Positions 45,314 through 56,623 of a stretch of 64,000 nt of DNA are shown here, piece after piece (the stretch's first letter is position 1; every line of letters begins with the position of its first letter). The position numbers were made by a program, and so were the translations under genes. The stretch lies in the NCBI RefSeq assembly GCF_000835495.1, contig NW_015622545.1:310001-374000 (forward strand). The letters are read 5' to 3'. Source of the DNA: Cladophialophora immunda (taxonomy: Eukaryota; Ascomycota; Eurotiomycetes; Chaetothyriales; Herpotrichiellaceae). A model generated the notes under the pieces. It searched no databases. It was not told the DNA's origin and saw nothing but the letters and a program-made list of their open reading frames with translations.

Positions 45314-45908
45314 TCAAGGTTCAGCATAAAACTGCTTCATCAGGGTGTTGACGACTTCATAAGCTCGTTTAGCCTCCGCGAGGCTCTCACCAATGAGTTT
45401 TAGGCACTTGTCTTCATCGGGTTCATCGACCTCGCCGGTCTCGTTTTTCTTGTGTCCGTAGTGCTGGATCTTCTCGCATTCGTCCTTGACCTTTGTGAAA
45501 CCCAGTGTCGCAGACGAGCCCTTGAGAAAGTGACCAAGGCTGGAAAGCTCAGCGAGATCCTTGTCTTTCCTGTTGAAGACATGGGTCAGTCGAATCCTCG
45601 TTGATCCAGCCAGACTCCGATCTCCAGTGGACGACTTGCTGACTCACATGGCAGTGTCCATCTTGCCAAACGTCTGTTCTGCTTGCTCTAAGAATCCAAA
45701 GACTATTGACTTGCTAAAGTCACGATCGTCTTCCTCGTCCATGTCGAGAATTTGCTCGAAGGTGCTCTTCTCGACATTATCGCCAAAGTCAAACTCGATC
45801 TGCCGCAGACCAAGAAGTCAGCTACGTTAAAGCCTCGGTGGTTTCAGGCTCTGATCGACCGCGGACAGGTCGGGCTTGTTCTCTTGTCGTACTTACTTCC
45901 TCGGACAT
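45314..45908 (-). CDS. YPD1: Histidine-containing phosphotransfer protein Ypd1
   Basis: Ypd1 passes phosphate from sensor histidine kinases to the response regulators Ssk1 and Skn7 in osmotic and oxidative stress signalling. Predicted 139 residues from exons 45897-45908, 45648-45799 and 45314-45569 (introns 97 and 78 nt, GT-AG, in frame). The HPt motif LGHFLKGSSATLG places the phospho-accepting His at residue 68. IEFDFGDNVEKSTFEQILDM near the start and ECEKIQHYG and AYEVVNTLMKQFY near the end complete the four-helix bundle. The first exon codes only MSEE. Present in cytoplasm and nucleus in yeast. It is a single intermediate in most fungi, so no neighbours are expected. Confidence 0.95.
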
Positions 45909-48900
45909 GATCGTACGTGTATCTGAAATAAGGCAGTCTGTGTGCAAGACGTAAAATGGTCCTGAGTTGTGGGCTGGCCCTTGGTTGAGCCCTTGGTTGA
46001 TGAGGGGGTCACAGATTCGCTCGCCTCCCTGTCGATATTCTTGCAAGGACCGTAGCAGGCGTTTCGGGAAATGGAGATCAGGTGACCCGGTCTTGTCAGC
46101 GACGGTGGTGAGGAGTTGTCGGTGAAGATAAGGATAGCAGATAGGATACTAGGGGCCGCGGTCTGCCTGCAGGCATGGTGTCAGCGGTTTGGCAAGATGA
46201 TGAGATCGAGACTCAAAATCCTCGTGCCCTGTGTGGCAAGGCTCAAAAACATTGCAACGGGTTCAACCGACCTTGGAATCCACAAAGAAAAAAGGTAAAC
46301 AGTAAACCAATGCAAGGCACAACCAGGATTGGGGGAACTGGATGCTTTTGGCAGTCAGAAATCAGCAAAGGATCAACTCGGTCGGTCGGGGTCCAACGTT
46401 GAGATTGTAGATGGAGGAAGGAACACGGCGGTGCCCAAGATGCCAAAAGATGTGCCGGCAGCCGTTTCCTGCAGTGGTGAAATAGGACGAATTTTGAAGC
46501 CTCTGGACCAGTGGGAAAGTGACGTACGTCCGACGTTGTGGTTGATTGCTGATCCTGAAGAGGCTCGATCAACGCGCTCAACCACAAACGCAGGCGCTCG
46601 AGTCTGCGGCGAAGGCGGGCGAACAACCAAAACTCATTCGAAAGATTTTTCTCACCGGGAACCTGGGACCTGGGACCTGGGACCGGGGGCGTCGAAAATG
46701 CGCGGCCGGGGTTGAGGCTGAACAGCAATGACCTGCAAAATGATATCAGGAACAGATCTGGCGCGCGGGCTCTTGTTTTTCTCTCTCGGTGGTGTTTGCA
46801 AAGGCGGGGCCAGCAATGTGTGAAGGGGGTCTCCTCCCTCCGAGAAAACTAATCCCACGTCCATCCACACACGCTGCGATTGAGATGCACCGCTCTGGGT
46901 GGCCGGGAGGGGCAAATGAGCCATGCTAACGTACCTCAGGCCCTGCTCTCTTGCGCGAAACTCGGGTCAACCGGCTACTTCCTGCGATGCTGGCCTGCGA
47001 TATGCGTTCTGTCTCGCGAGCAACCGAGCCCAAGATCTCCGTCCGGCAGCGCAGATCAACCACCAAAAGCGTCGGTCGTTCCAAAGACAAGCGGGGGCCA
47101 AGCACAATCCCACCTCACTCTTGGATGCGGCCAGAGACACGAATGGAACGAAAAGGAACAAGGAGGACCCTGAAACTCGACCGTGTCCGAATGGTGCGAG
47201 TCGACCCTGTCGTATACCCGGACGCTCGTCTGAAGAAAGAGATGGTTCAACAATGGGAATCGATGCTGAGCTGAGGCAAGAGATAAATCCGGGGACAAGT
47301 TTTTGTCTGCTTGGCGACTTGGGGCCCTACGACTACTCTATCGACCCGTTCGAGGCTGAAGGGATTTTCCAACTCCTCAATCGGTTAGGGACAGCAAGGA
47401 ACAAAACCGGAGCCTATGGGTATCAGAAGAGATACGCACGGCAAGACAAGAGAGCCCACAGCCCAAGATACCCGCAATCCCCCCTCCAGTCTGTCAACCG
47501 TCTCGAGACCCATACATTCTCCCTCCCTCCGATTACCAACGAGACCTTCTCCTGCTCCTCCCCTCCTCCTTCTACCACGACCACGCCTCTTCACGAACTA
47601 CCTCCTTGTACACATGTCCTGCGCCAGGACCACATCCCGTCCTTTCCAGTCCAGCGACTCGTATCTCGGCCTCGGTAAGCTGACGGGTGGCTCGTCGCGT
47701 GGGGAATGCCCTGCTTGACGGAGAACAAGTGACTCAAGAGAATGAGGTGACTATTTGTGGCTCCCCAATCGCACTCAGCACCACCACTTTTTAGCGGACT
47801 TCGGAAGGTGGAATGCTTTCTGGCTGTGGTCGCCCACGAGTCTCCTGCCACTCCAGCGGCGAACAAGACTCTCCTCTTATCCTGCAGGAGCATATTTAGA
47901 CTCCCTAGAACCTTGAACCAACGAGCAGCCGCACAGTTGGATCCATCCCCGAAACAGTCGTGTTACCGGCCAGGAATACGGCAGATCGACACTGATACAG
48001 CATGAATTGGGAAAGCTGACGGCATGCCCTGTGCAACTACAATTCATTCCCTCTGGCGAGCGTTCAGTCCGTCTCTCTGCGGCGTCTGCCATCGAAAATT
48101 CAACGGGAGACACCTCCTCCAGCTAGCTGCCATCGCGGTGGAGGTTCTTGAGGCCGCTGCCCCCTCGTTTTCCAAATGACCCTGCCCCCTGAGTTGCTGC
48201 TACGCTGTCTGCTTGGACGTCAATAATTTTGCCTCAATTCCACCTGCGCGATGACGTCGACAGGCATCCAGGGTCCCATCAATGTCGTACGGAGCGCAGA
48301 CGAGCACGAGTCACCATTCTCGGAGCAGCAATAGACAGAGCCCATCACGAGTATATAGAGGGCCGCCAGGACGAGGTTTCTTCCAGAGACAAACCTAAGC
48401 GCTGGATTAGGCTTGATTGGTCCCGTTCGGTACAGCCCACGCGGGCACTGAAGCTGCAAGAGAAAGGACGAAAAAGCAAGCAGAGGCGCGCCGATGGGTA
48501 GGCGAAGGGCCTACGGAGCCAATGATGTCAACCCGCAGATGAGCGCCCATTCGGCTGCTATCACGCCAGGGCCTAGCATGCGCCACTGAACACTCTGCTC
48601 TCTTACTCGGTTGGGGGAGCACAGGCAGCTTGGAGGCCAAAAATTAATGTTCCGGAGCAAGCACCAACTCTCCCCACCTTCTCGCGAGTTCCCAACGCAG
48701 TTTGACCGGCATTTGTCTGGGCTGGCTGCTGAGAAAACACTTTACGAACAAAAGGTCAACTGATTCAAGTCGCCCAATGGTCGAAATGTCCACGGTACTT
48801 CAACGGCCCTCCACTGCGGCCGGAACCGCTTGCCCCCGCGGCCCCTTCCAGCCTGAGGAGATCTCTGGTTGCAAGCAATCGAGCATAAAGAAGCAAAAGC

Positions 48901-50126
48901 AAGTCCAGAGGCGTTTCAGCGGTGAGGTTAGCTGCAGCCGGGAGCAAACAACGCGGAAGCCCTCTCTGCAGTTGGAAAACTCTCCCGGTGAGCCCTGTTA
49001 AATGGTTCCCCTATACCACTGTCCGGTGGACGGCGGACGGGGACTCTAGGGGTCTCTTGGAGCAGAGGGGAACCGGGACATCATCGTTTAGTTTGCATAC
49101 CACAGCATGCTACCCACATGCTGCCCACATGGCCACTTGTGATGGCTGCAGAGAGAAGAAGAGGGGTGATCTTGGTCAAACACGGCCGTGCTTTTCACCC
49201 GGAGCTCTTGACGACTTGTTCCAAGTACAGCGCGACCGCACTTGTTCGCCAGACTCATCGGGGAACAACCTAAAATGCTCGACCGTGCATTATATCTCGG
49301 TTACGCTGCTCACAAGTTGCATTCGATGGTATGATTCTCCGGTACTCATCTCCGTGCCGTGCTCCCCAGCTCCCAGATCGTCACCGAATGGTCGATGACC
49401 AGCAAGCCAATGCATCGAGATTCAGGGGAGTGTCCAAGCCAGACCCGATCCTTCACGCTCTCTTCTCCCAGTGTTCTGGGATGTTTGGGGCCTCTCCATT
49501 GGTTGTCGGAACGAGAGTACCCTCTTCGATTTGAACCCATCATTGACAGCAAAGTCAGGTTGATGGGTTTTACATGGCAAGAAGGGCCATCCTTCTCTTT
49601 TCAATGGTACGGAGGATTCTATGCAGGGTGGCAGACTCTAGCAACGACTCGCTCTTTGTTCGGATCATTGCTGTCACCGAGTCATACATGGCCGCAGTTT
49701 TTGGAAGCTTGCATCAACGAGTTCCAGTAATATCATCTAGACCGAGCCGGAACGAAAGAGAGACGACGACGCCGATCTGTCACCAAGTCTAACCCTTTCA
49801 TATTTTGTGCTTTGCTCAATCTATGTAGACGATCCCCTCCCCGTTCTATCTCCGGATGATGCTGACCTGTTCCCGCCATCGTTTTGGTACATGGTGCCGG
49901 TATGAAGCAGGTTAAACGCTAAACAAAACAATGCCCACCACGCTCCCTCTCTCACACAGCAGATCGTCGGGCAATGGCTTTCTGTTCGTCGGCAGCACAA
50001 CCCCATTTGTTATGGGCTTGCAGCCCTCGGGGGAGCATCTATCCAACCTGTCTAGACTTGCAAGTCCCATTGCTACCAAAATCCCCTGCCGGCTCATACC
50101 ACCACGTAGAGGTTCGTTAGTATCTT
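45909..50126. other. 4.2-kb gene-poor region
   Basis: The region lies between YPD1 and AAT1. Several open frames of 100-250 codons exist (for example 46923-47678 plus and 46243-46728 minus), but none shows a domain, a conserved motif, or a coherent exon chain. A small tandem repeat of CCTGGGA lies near 46660-46690. No RNA gene was recognised. The first few hundred bases should hold the YPD1 promoter. Confidence 0.5.
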
Positions 50127-51663
50127 TTAACCAGTCACCTTGAAAATCGACTCCGCCAGCCTCTTGACATTGTCTGTGGTGATACCCGCCACGGAGATAC
50201 GGCCGTCCTTGGTCGCGTACACGGAGTGTTCCTTGGCCAGCGTGTCCATCTGCTCGGGCTTGAGGCCTGTGTACGCAAACATGCCAATCTAGAAGAAAAC
50301 ACCATGTTAGTGTCCACTCTATCATTACCTGTCTCTAGGTAGGGTGGGAAAAGGAAAAAAAAGGAAGGAAATCCGCCTCAGCGCCCCTGGGGCTGCTTAG
50401 TACGTACCTGATTCGTAATGTGATCCCAGTTATGCTTGCTTCCCAGCTCCTCGAGATTCTTCTTCAACAGCGCCCTCATCTCGATGATCCGGTCGGCCAT
50501 GCCCTTGACCTCGCCCAGCCACTGCTTGTTCAGGCCGGCGTCGTTCAGAATCTCACTGGCGATCCTGGCTCCGTGGACGGGCGGGTTAGAATACAGCGGA
50601 CGCACGAGGATCTTGATCTGGCTATCGACACGCTTCTTTTCCTCGGCGCTGTCGCACACGATGCTGAAGGCGCCCACCCGCTCGCCGTACAGACCCATGT
50701 TCTTGGCGAAGGACTGGGAGAGACAGAGGCCGAAGCCTTGCTCGATGAACAGGCGCACGGCGTAGGCGTCCTTATTGGTGTCGCCGCTCGCGAAGCCCTG
50801 GTAGGCCATGTCGAAAAATGGGTAGTGCGACTTCTCCTTCATGACCTGGGCGATCTGCTGCCATTGTTCCTGGGTCGGGTCGATGCCGGTGGGGTTGTGG
50901 GCGCAGGCGTGCAGCAGGACGAGGGAGCCGCTGGGAAAAGCCTTGAGGTCGGCGATCATGCCGTCAAAGTCCAACCCGATGGTGTCCTTGTTGTAGTACT
51001 TGTACTGCTTGACCTCGAGCCCGGAGTCGGAGAAGACGGCCTTGTGGTTCGCCCACGACGGCGTAGGGATGTAGATTGTCTTTGCCCCCGGGTAGAAGCG
51101 CTCGAGGAACGCGCCGCCTATCCTCAGCGCGCCGGTGCCGGAGATGGACTGGGTGATGGCGACGCGGTCTTCCTGGACCGGCTTCGAGTTGGTCCCGTAG
51201 GCGAGGAGCGCCGCGGCCTTGGTGAACGAGGGCACACCCGTGATGCCGGCATATTCTTTGTCGAGGGAGGAGGAGACGACTTTCTGCTCGGCGGTGCGCA
51301 CGCTCGGGAGGACGTAGGGCTTGCCTTTATCGTCGCCTGCAAGAAACCCACGGACACAAGCACGTCAGCAGAGCTCACGAGATGTGTAACTTCTTCTAGA
51401 GAAGGGAAAGACTGGAGGGCAGGGGGGCTAGAGAGTTTGCCATCTGCGGTCTTTCACTTACGATATGCGCCGACACCCAGGTTGATCTTCTCGGGGAAGC
51501 TATCCTTCTTGAAGGCCTCGGTGATGCCCAAGATGGCATCGGGAGGTCCTTCCTTGACGTTGGCCCATGTCGATGCGTTCGCGATGCGGATCACTTGGGT
51601 GGCCGTCGCAGCTTGTTGGCGCAGGGCCGAGCGAGCAGCTGCGGGACGAAGGGTCGAGAGCAT
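50127..51663 (-). CDS. AAT1: Mitochondrial aspartate aminotransferase
   Basis: A PLP enzyme that interconverts aspartate and 2-oxoglutarate with oxaloacetate and glutamate; part of the malate-aspartate shuttle. Predicted 430 residues from exons 51462-51663, 50408-51336 and 50127-50288 (introns 125 and 119 nt, GT-AG). The N-terminus ([19 protein letters not shown]) is Arg/Ala-rich without acidic residues, a typical mitochondrial presequence. Mature-domain signatures are [43 protein letters not shown] (with conserved Asn) and [16 protein letters not shown], whose Lys binds PLP. The last exon reads [20 protein letters not shown] and GRISVAGIT, with the substrate-binding Arg. Confidence 0.96.
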
Positions 51664-52483
51664 TTTTGAGAGTGATGGTTGGGGGTTTTAAAAAAAAAGA
51701 TGAGAGTCTAGTGTGATATAAGTAAAGACAGGTAGCAGAAGAAATTCTATCCCAGATCAAAAGCCAGCTCAAGGTCAAGCTCCTTCAGACTGAGGTTGAT
51801 GTTGGTGTTGTACAATGACTCAAGGGGACTTTTGTCAACAAAAGACAAGAGAAAACCCAGCTATCTCTTTCCCGGATCTTTGCTAGAGTAATTAGAGATA
51901 TGAGAGAGACAGAGAGATGAAACTTCAGAGAGCTCGGATGATGAGGTTTTGAATAAAATGGTCCTTGTCTGGTAGACTTCCAGCTCGACTGTTCTCTGTG
52001 AAATTGCTTTCTCCAAAAAATTTTACCAACGGGTTTCTGCTTTGCCGTTTCGGTACCTGGAATTGAAGCTTGGGGGCAGGGCGTGTTCCCAGGGACCTCC
52101 AAGGCATCGGCGGCGGGCGGGCCACTAGGCGTGGATTTAGTGGGTTGCGGCCAATAGCCTTGGTTGGTTCTAGGGGCAGTGAAGCCACCGGAATAACTGT
52201 AAGCTCGGCCATTATCGCCTGTGGGTGCCTGGTGCTGCCTCCAACCTTCCCCAAGGCCCCTTTGCGCGGACTGTTCCGATCTATGGCATACTCCGTACTC
52301 GCAGCCCTCTGCTCCCCCCAATCGCCTCCCGGGCCACGGCAATCAAGCCCGCCCAATGATCAGTTCTATTCCCTTTTCAGGAACCACAGCCTTACCACAG
52401 ACACCAGGCTTCCTCCCCCCAATGTCATTATGAACACGGCGTTACCTAGGTATAATTACAACCCTCCCGCCTGCAGTCGTCCA
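51664..52483. other. Intergenic region upstream of AAT1
   Basis: The 820 bp between the SNU66 stop and the AAT1 start hold no supportable gene. A TACTCCGTA (reverse of TACGGAGTA) lies at 52289-52297. Confidence 0.5.
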
Positions 52484-54490
52484 TCAGGCCAGCCTGACGC
52501 CCGCCTCCTTGTTCTTCTTGCCCATCGTGCCCTGTGCGTTGCTCATACCTGTCGCCTGGCTACCATCCAGAACGCTTGTCGCCTCCCGCTTCTTCTCTTC
52601 GGCAATCTTCTTGAGGTGCTTCTCCGTCTTCAACTTCCCGCTACCCTTGCCGTGGAACTGATGACTCAGGTGCTTGAAGGCTTCCTTCTGGTTCATGATC
52701 CTGCCATCGTCATCCACGTACTTGATCTGCACGTCGGGCTTGTACTCTCGGTTGAAGGTGGCGGCAGCCTGGATGGAAGATTGGTGCTCTCGCTGAGTGT
52801 TCTGCCAGCGTGCATGTTCTTCTCGTTCTTTGACAGACATGCCTGTCAGTTTGCCCGACTGGCGGTCTCTCTCGCGCTGCATTCGAGCCCTCTGTTCATT
52901 CTCATGCTCGCGCAAGCGCGCTTCGATGATGAATTTTTGCCGATCTTTGTAGAGAGAATTGCGGTCGCCGGCATCGCCGTCCTTGAGAAGGCCACGTTGT
53001 CGGAGAAGACTAAGGGCAGCTCCCATTCCCTGATCGAGTGTCTTTTCCTCTTCAAGGCCCGTGTGCGGGACTTCTGGCGTCACGGTGGACCGCTCGCGCT
53101 TCACTCGATCGAGGAGCTCCTCTTCGTTCTCAATTCCACTATGAACCTCGCCCATCGGGTGGTCTTCGTCTTCGTCTTTCACTTGCGGAGCAGGACTCTC
53201 TGACTCGACTTTCTCAGTGGACTTCTTCACACCCCGTTCAGGTTGTTCATCCCTCGGCCGCGAAGATAGGGTGTCGAGGAACACGGTTGTGTCGTCCAGC
53301 ACAAGACCGCCGTTAACCTCTTCGTCCGCCTCTGCCTCGTCGTTCTCTTCTTGTTTCAGTAGCTTGACGATGTCTTCTGCCTTTCTTTTCTGCTTCTTCA
53401 GTACCGCGGCTCTGGTTCTTGCAAGGGCACTCGCGAGATCTTCGTCATCGTTGAAATGATCTTCGGTCGTTCGGGGCCTCGTCGGAGCGGGAGCATTGCT
53501 TCTAGAGTCGACGTCCATGGCATCGCCGTTGCTACTGTTTTGTGGGGGGAAGATATCATCATCTTCATCCACAAGTTTCTGACGTTTGGACTTCTTCCTT
53601 TCTTTCTTCGGCTTCCTGATCTTGATCTCCAAGTAATCCGAAGCAGGTTCCACTTTTAGAACGTCCAGACTGACAGTATTCTTGAGTTTTTCGCCGATTT
53701 GCTGGCGTTTGGCCTCGCGTTCCTCGACAGTAGCGCCCTGACCATCCAATGTAAAGGCCTTCCGCTTCTTGTCGTCGTACTGCGCTAGCAGGCCCTTCTC
53801 AGAGTCGTCATTCACATCGTAGACCTTCCGCTTCTTGAGATCCAGTTTCTCTTTGACCTTTTCTCTAGCAATAATATCTGCATTCTCTAGCACATCTTCC
53901 TGCTCACTGTCATCGGCTTTGCCGATCTCAGTATCCTTCAGCGTCAAGATCTGCTCTCCCGCGGTTTCGTCGAAGTCACCGATCTCATGTGCGACCTGCA
54001 CGCCGGCAAGGTCCTTAGAGGTATACTCGACAGCGGCCTCTCTTTCACGCTCCGCCAGCTCCCGTGCCAATCGCTCGGCACGTTCCCGCTCGATTTTGGA
54101 CTGTCGCTTTTTCTGGCCTTTCAACCACGCCTTCGTATCGAGATCTCCTTCGTCATCGACGTCGCCCAGTCCCTTGCCCTCGAGCTTCTTGTTCCTGGCG
54201 TCGGCATCTCGCTGTCTCTGGATTTCCCTCTTCCGTTGTTCTCGGAGAGCACGCTTCTTCTCTTCCTCGCGCAATTGGTTCCAGTTGTCGTACCCGGCGG
54301 CTTCGCGGGTCTCTAGGGTGGATGCGGGGTCATCATCTTCGTCGCTGTCGGCGTCCTCGTCTTTTCTTTTCGATTCTTTGAATGTTGGTCCTTCAGATGA
54401 CTGTGGAGGTTGCCCACTTACGCTCAACAAGGGGAGGCCCAGGCTCTTTCTGAGCTTGTTCATCTGCTCAATATCCGCGGGGGCAGCCAT
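52484..54490 (-). CDS. SNU66: U4/U6.U5 tri-snRNP component, SART-1 family
   Basis: SART1/Snu66 is a tri-snRNP protein needed for spliceosome assembly. Intronless, 668 residues from ATG 54490 (MAAPADIEQMNKLRKSLGL). The open frame extends 42 codons upstream, but the family N-terminus (IEQMNKLRxSLGL) and the Kozak-like context favour 54490. The protein is highly charged, with coiled-coil Lys/Glu/Arg runs (about 85-180), DLDTKAWLKGQKKRQSK, an IGDFDETAGEQILTLKDTEI block where SART-1 proteins place the VLTLKD motif, and the family C-terminus: GMGAALSLLRQRGLL, RDGRIMNQKEAFKHLSHQFHG-like DGRIMNQKEAFKHLSHQFHG in part, and KTEKHLKKIAEEKK. It ends shortly after, as expected for the family. Confidence 0.92.
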   Translation of the reverse strand: MAAPADIEQMNKLRKSLGLPLLSVSGQPPQSSEGPTFKESKRKDEDADSDEDDDPASTLETREAAGYDNWNQLREEEKKRALREQRKREIQRQRDADARNKKLEGKGLGDVDDEGDLDTKAWLKGQKKRQSKIERERAERLARELAEREREAAVEYTSKDLAGVQVAHEIGDFDETAGEQILTLKDTEIGKADDSEQEDVLENADIIAREKVKEKLDLKKRKVYDVNDDSEKGLLAQYDDKKRKAFTLDGQGATVEEREAKRQQIGEKLKNTVSLDVLKVEPASDYLEIKIRKPKKERKKSKRQKLVDEDDDIFPPQNSSNGDAMDVDSRSNAPAPTRPRTTEDHFNDDEDLASALARTRAAVLKKQKRKAEDIVKLLKQEENDEAEADEEVNGGLVLDDTTVFLDTLSSRPRDEQPERGVKKSTEKVESESPAPQVKDEDEDHPMGEVHSGIENEEELLDRVKRERSTVTPEVPHTGLEEEKTLDQGMGAALSLLRQRGLLKDGDAGDRNSLYKDRQKFIIEARLREHENEQRARMQRERDRQSGKLTGMSVKEREEHARWQNTQREHQSSIQAAATFNREYKPDVQIKYVDDDGRIMNQKEAFKHLSHQFHGKGSGKLKTEKHLKKIAEEKKREATSVLDGSQATGMSNAQGTMGKKNKEAGVRLA

Positions 54491-55303
54491 GTTTGGAGAC
54501 GGTGCTGGAAATGTCAACAGGAATATCAAAAAAGACAGCAGATGGTGGTAGTGGGAGGATGACCAGCGCAGGCGAAATGCTCTGAACAATCTCGGCCTGC
54601 GGAGGTAACCAGACACAGGCGATAGCCTAACCCCGATTAGTCCTAGCGTTTGTGAAATCTTGGCATGATTTTTCGACGCTTTTCAAGCCCGCTTCCTGCG
54701 TTTTTGTTTTCCTCCTTCCTTTCTTTCCCTCATCCAAAGTTCTGTGTCTCAAACGCTCCCTTCCTATCCATCGCGGTAGTGTAAGGTCGAGCGTCTGTGG
54801 CGTTCTCGACTACTCTTGCGGAGCCATTAACAGCACCCCCATTAATGTCTATTTCCCAGTCGACAGAACTGAGAGCAACCGCCGAATCCTTTGCCTCACG
54901 GCCGGTCCACCTGAGCTCGGTTCTTGGGACGATGACCCTTGAGATCCTCGCGATCTCGGGTTTTCCGAACGGGGACTTTGTCAGCTCGGTGGGCTGAGGT
55001 AGTAGGGGAGACGTCTTATTCCCAAGCTTGGTGTATTTGAGCCTCGTCGAGGCATGATCATTGGGCAAAACCAAGACTATTGTCTACATTCCCAGCTTTG
55101 AAGATATCAAACTAAACTTATAGAAGTTCCGAAGATCTGCTCAAAGGACCAATGTCATATGCTCCAGAACGCCGAGCGATGGTGCCCGTTCCTTTATTAT
55201 GTTATCTATAGCCCTTCTAATGCGATCCAGTGCAACACAGTGCATCATGCTGTGCAGCCGTCACCTCTCCGGCAACGGTACAAATGTATATACAAGCCGA
55301 GCT
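54491..55303. other. Intergenic region upstream of SNU66
   Basis: The 813 bp hold no supportable gene. They contain the SNU66 promoter and the 3' flank of the next minus-strand gene. Confidence 0.5.
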
Positions 55304-56623
55304 CTACCAGCTCGTCACTCCCCTCTCTCGATCGAATCCACCTCTCAACTGCCTCTGCGGCTTGACGACCTTACCCTGCAACACGGTATATCGCACAATG
55401 TTTTCACAGTCTTCCGGCCTCACCCTCGCAAGCCAGATGAGCTGTACAGCTTCTTTCTCCAACTTCTCCCCGTCCAGGTCCACATCATCTCCCCCCACCT
55501 CTTTCTTCCGGCCTTGCCTTCGATAGATCATGACATTGGCGGAGTATTTATGGCCCCCGACGTGACTAATGAAATATATACCGACACCACCAGGTCGGTC
55601 GTCGTGGAGGTCGCGGTAGAGACCCATGGGGCGCAGGATACGCTCGAATTCTTTGCGGAGGAGAGGCGCAGATTGGCCGCAACGGGCGTCGCGGGTCTTT
55701 TGGCTGCACATGAGAATTAGGTAGGAATGAGGGATGGGGCGGATTTTGAAGGTCGACGAGATTGAGGGAGGTAGCGGTGCTGGGTCAAGCGTTGTGTTCT
55801 GTGACGGTGGTGGTTGTTGTTCTTGCTGCGAGCTGTCTTGCTGTGATGTATCGGCGCCATCTCCAATTTGCAACCCGGACACATCGGGAGTATCTTCAGG
55901 CTCTTGTTCGTTCTGCACTCCTAGAGCCGGGTCTTGATCTCCTGCGGGCGATGGCACATGACCATTGCCATTGACCTCTGTTCTTTTTGTGCCGACAGGC
56001 ATGTCATTTCTGACACTTCTGTCCACCACCTCTTTCATTAGCGTGCCCGCTTGGCTCGGCCTGACCTTCTCAACCACGACCCAACTAGGCAGTAGCATGC
56101 AATCGCTCGTGCCGGCCTCTTCCTCGTCGCCATGGCACTCCTCGCCAGATGGGAAATTGCTCGCGCTCAACATGACCCTGCCGCGCTTCCCACTCAGGTC
56201 CAGCCCGACCTTGCCCACGGCCTGCATGACAGAGCCCTTCTCGTCGGTGACATCCCTGACCCAGTCGGTCTTGCCCGTGCCGACGAGGAGGTGGACGTTG
56301 AACCCCTTGACGTGGCCGAAGAGCTTGTCGCTCTCGTCGATGGAGAATTTCGTGGGGTAGTGCACGGTGCACGACGAGCAGTCGTGCAGACATTCGTCGC
56401 CGTCTATCGACGGGTCCGTCGGAGGGAACAGGTCGGCCTCGGTCTTCGCGGTGGTGAAGCCGTCGCGCGCGGAGCCCGGGAGGTGCGACTGCGACGACGA
56501 CGGCGTGAGGAAGGTCTTGACGTTGCGGAGGAAGGACATGCCGGAGGACTTGAGGGCGCGGGGTTTAGAGGTCGAGGGAGCGGAGGAGGAAGAGGGAGTG
56601 GCTGTAGGCGTGGAGGAGGACAT
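55304..56623 (-). CDS. Sucrase/ferredoxin-like Fe-S protein (Apd1/Aim32 family)
   Basis: Intronless, 439 residues. The C-terminal half has the thioredoxin-fold ferredoxin signature: CSQKTRDARCGQSAPLL with two Cys, and HVGGHKYSANVMIY (about residues 354-367) with the paired His; in yeast Apd1, Cys and His residues of these motifs bind a 2Fe-2S cluster. DCENIVRYTVLQGKVVKP follows, and the protein ends in a terminal Trp (GVTSW). An N-terminal segment with CLHDCSSCTVHYP holds extra Cys. A Ser/Pro/Gln-rich insert separates the halves. The first 30 residues are Ser/Thr/Pro-rich, not an obvious mitochondrial presequence, so a cytosolic Apd1-like role in redox or metal tolerance is more likely than Aim32, but I cannot decide. 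Confidence 0.85.
   Translation of the reverse strand: MSSSTPTATPSSSSAPSTSKPRALKSSGMSFLRNVKTFLTPSSSQSHLPGSARDGFTTAKTEADLFPPTDPSIDGDECLHDCSSCTVHYPTKFSIDESDKLFGHVKGFNVHLLVGTGKTDWVRDVTDEKGSVMQAVGKVGLDLSGKRGRVMLSASNFPSGEECHGDEEEAGTSDCMLLPSWVVVEKVRPSQAGTLMKEVVDRSVRNDMPVGTKRTEVNGNGHVPSPAGDQDPALGVQNEQEPEDTPDVSGLQIGDGADTSQQDSSQQEQQPPPSQNTTLDPAPLPPSISSTFKIRPIPHSYLILMCSQKTRDARCGQSAPLLRKEFERILRPMGLYRDLHDDRPGGVGIYFISHVGGHKYSANVMIYRRQGRKKEVGGDDVDLDGEKLEKEAVQLIWLARVRPEDCENIVRYTVLQGKVVKPQRQLRGGFDRERGVTSW

Noticed and set aside
46923..47678. 251-codon plus-strand frame in the gene-poor region
   Set aside because: Composition is erratic, no domain or hydrophobic pattern, and several other frames of similar length overlap it.
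50420..51691. 423-codon plus-strand frame
   Set aside because: Antisense to AAT1, whose identity and exons are certain; GC-rich third positions open the opposite frame.
52070..53203. 377-codon plus-strand frame
   Set aside because: Antisense to SNU66 and its downstream region; no domain.
54491..54616. Upstream 42-codon extension of SNU66 with a hydrophobic stretch
   Set aside because: The family N-terminus starts at the internal ATG 54490; a membrane-like leader makes no sense for a nuclear tri-snRNP protein.
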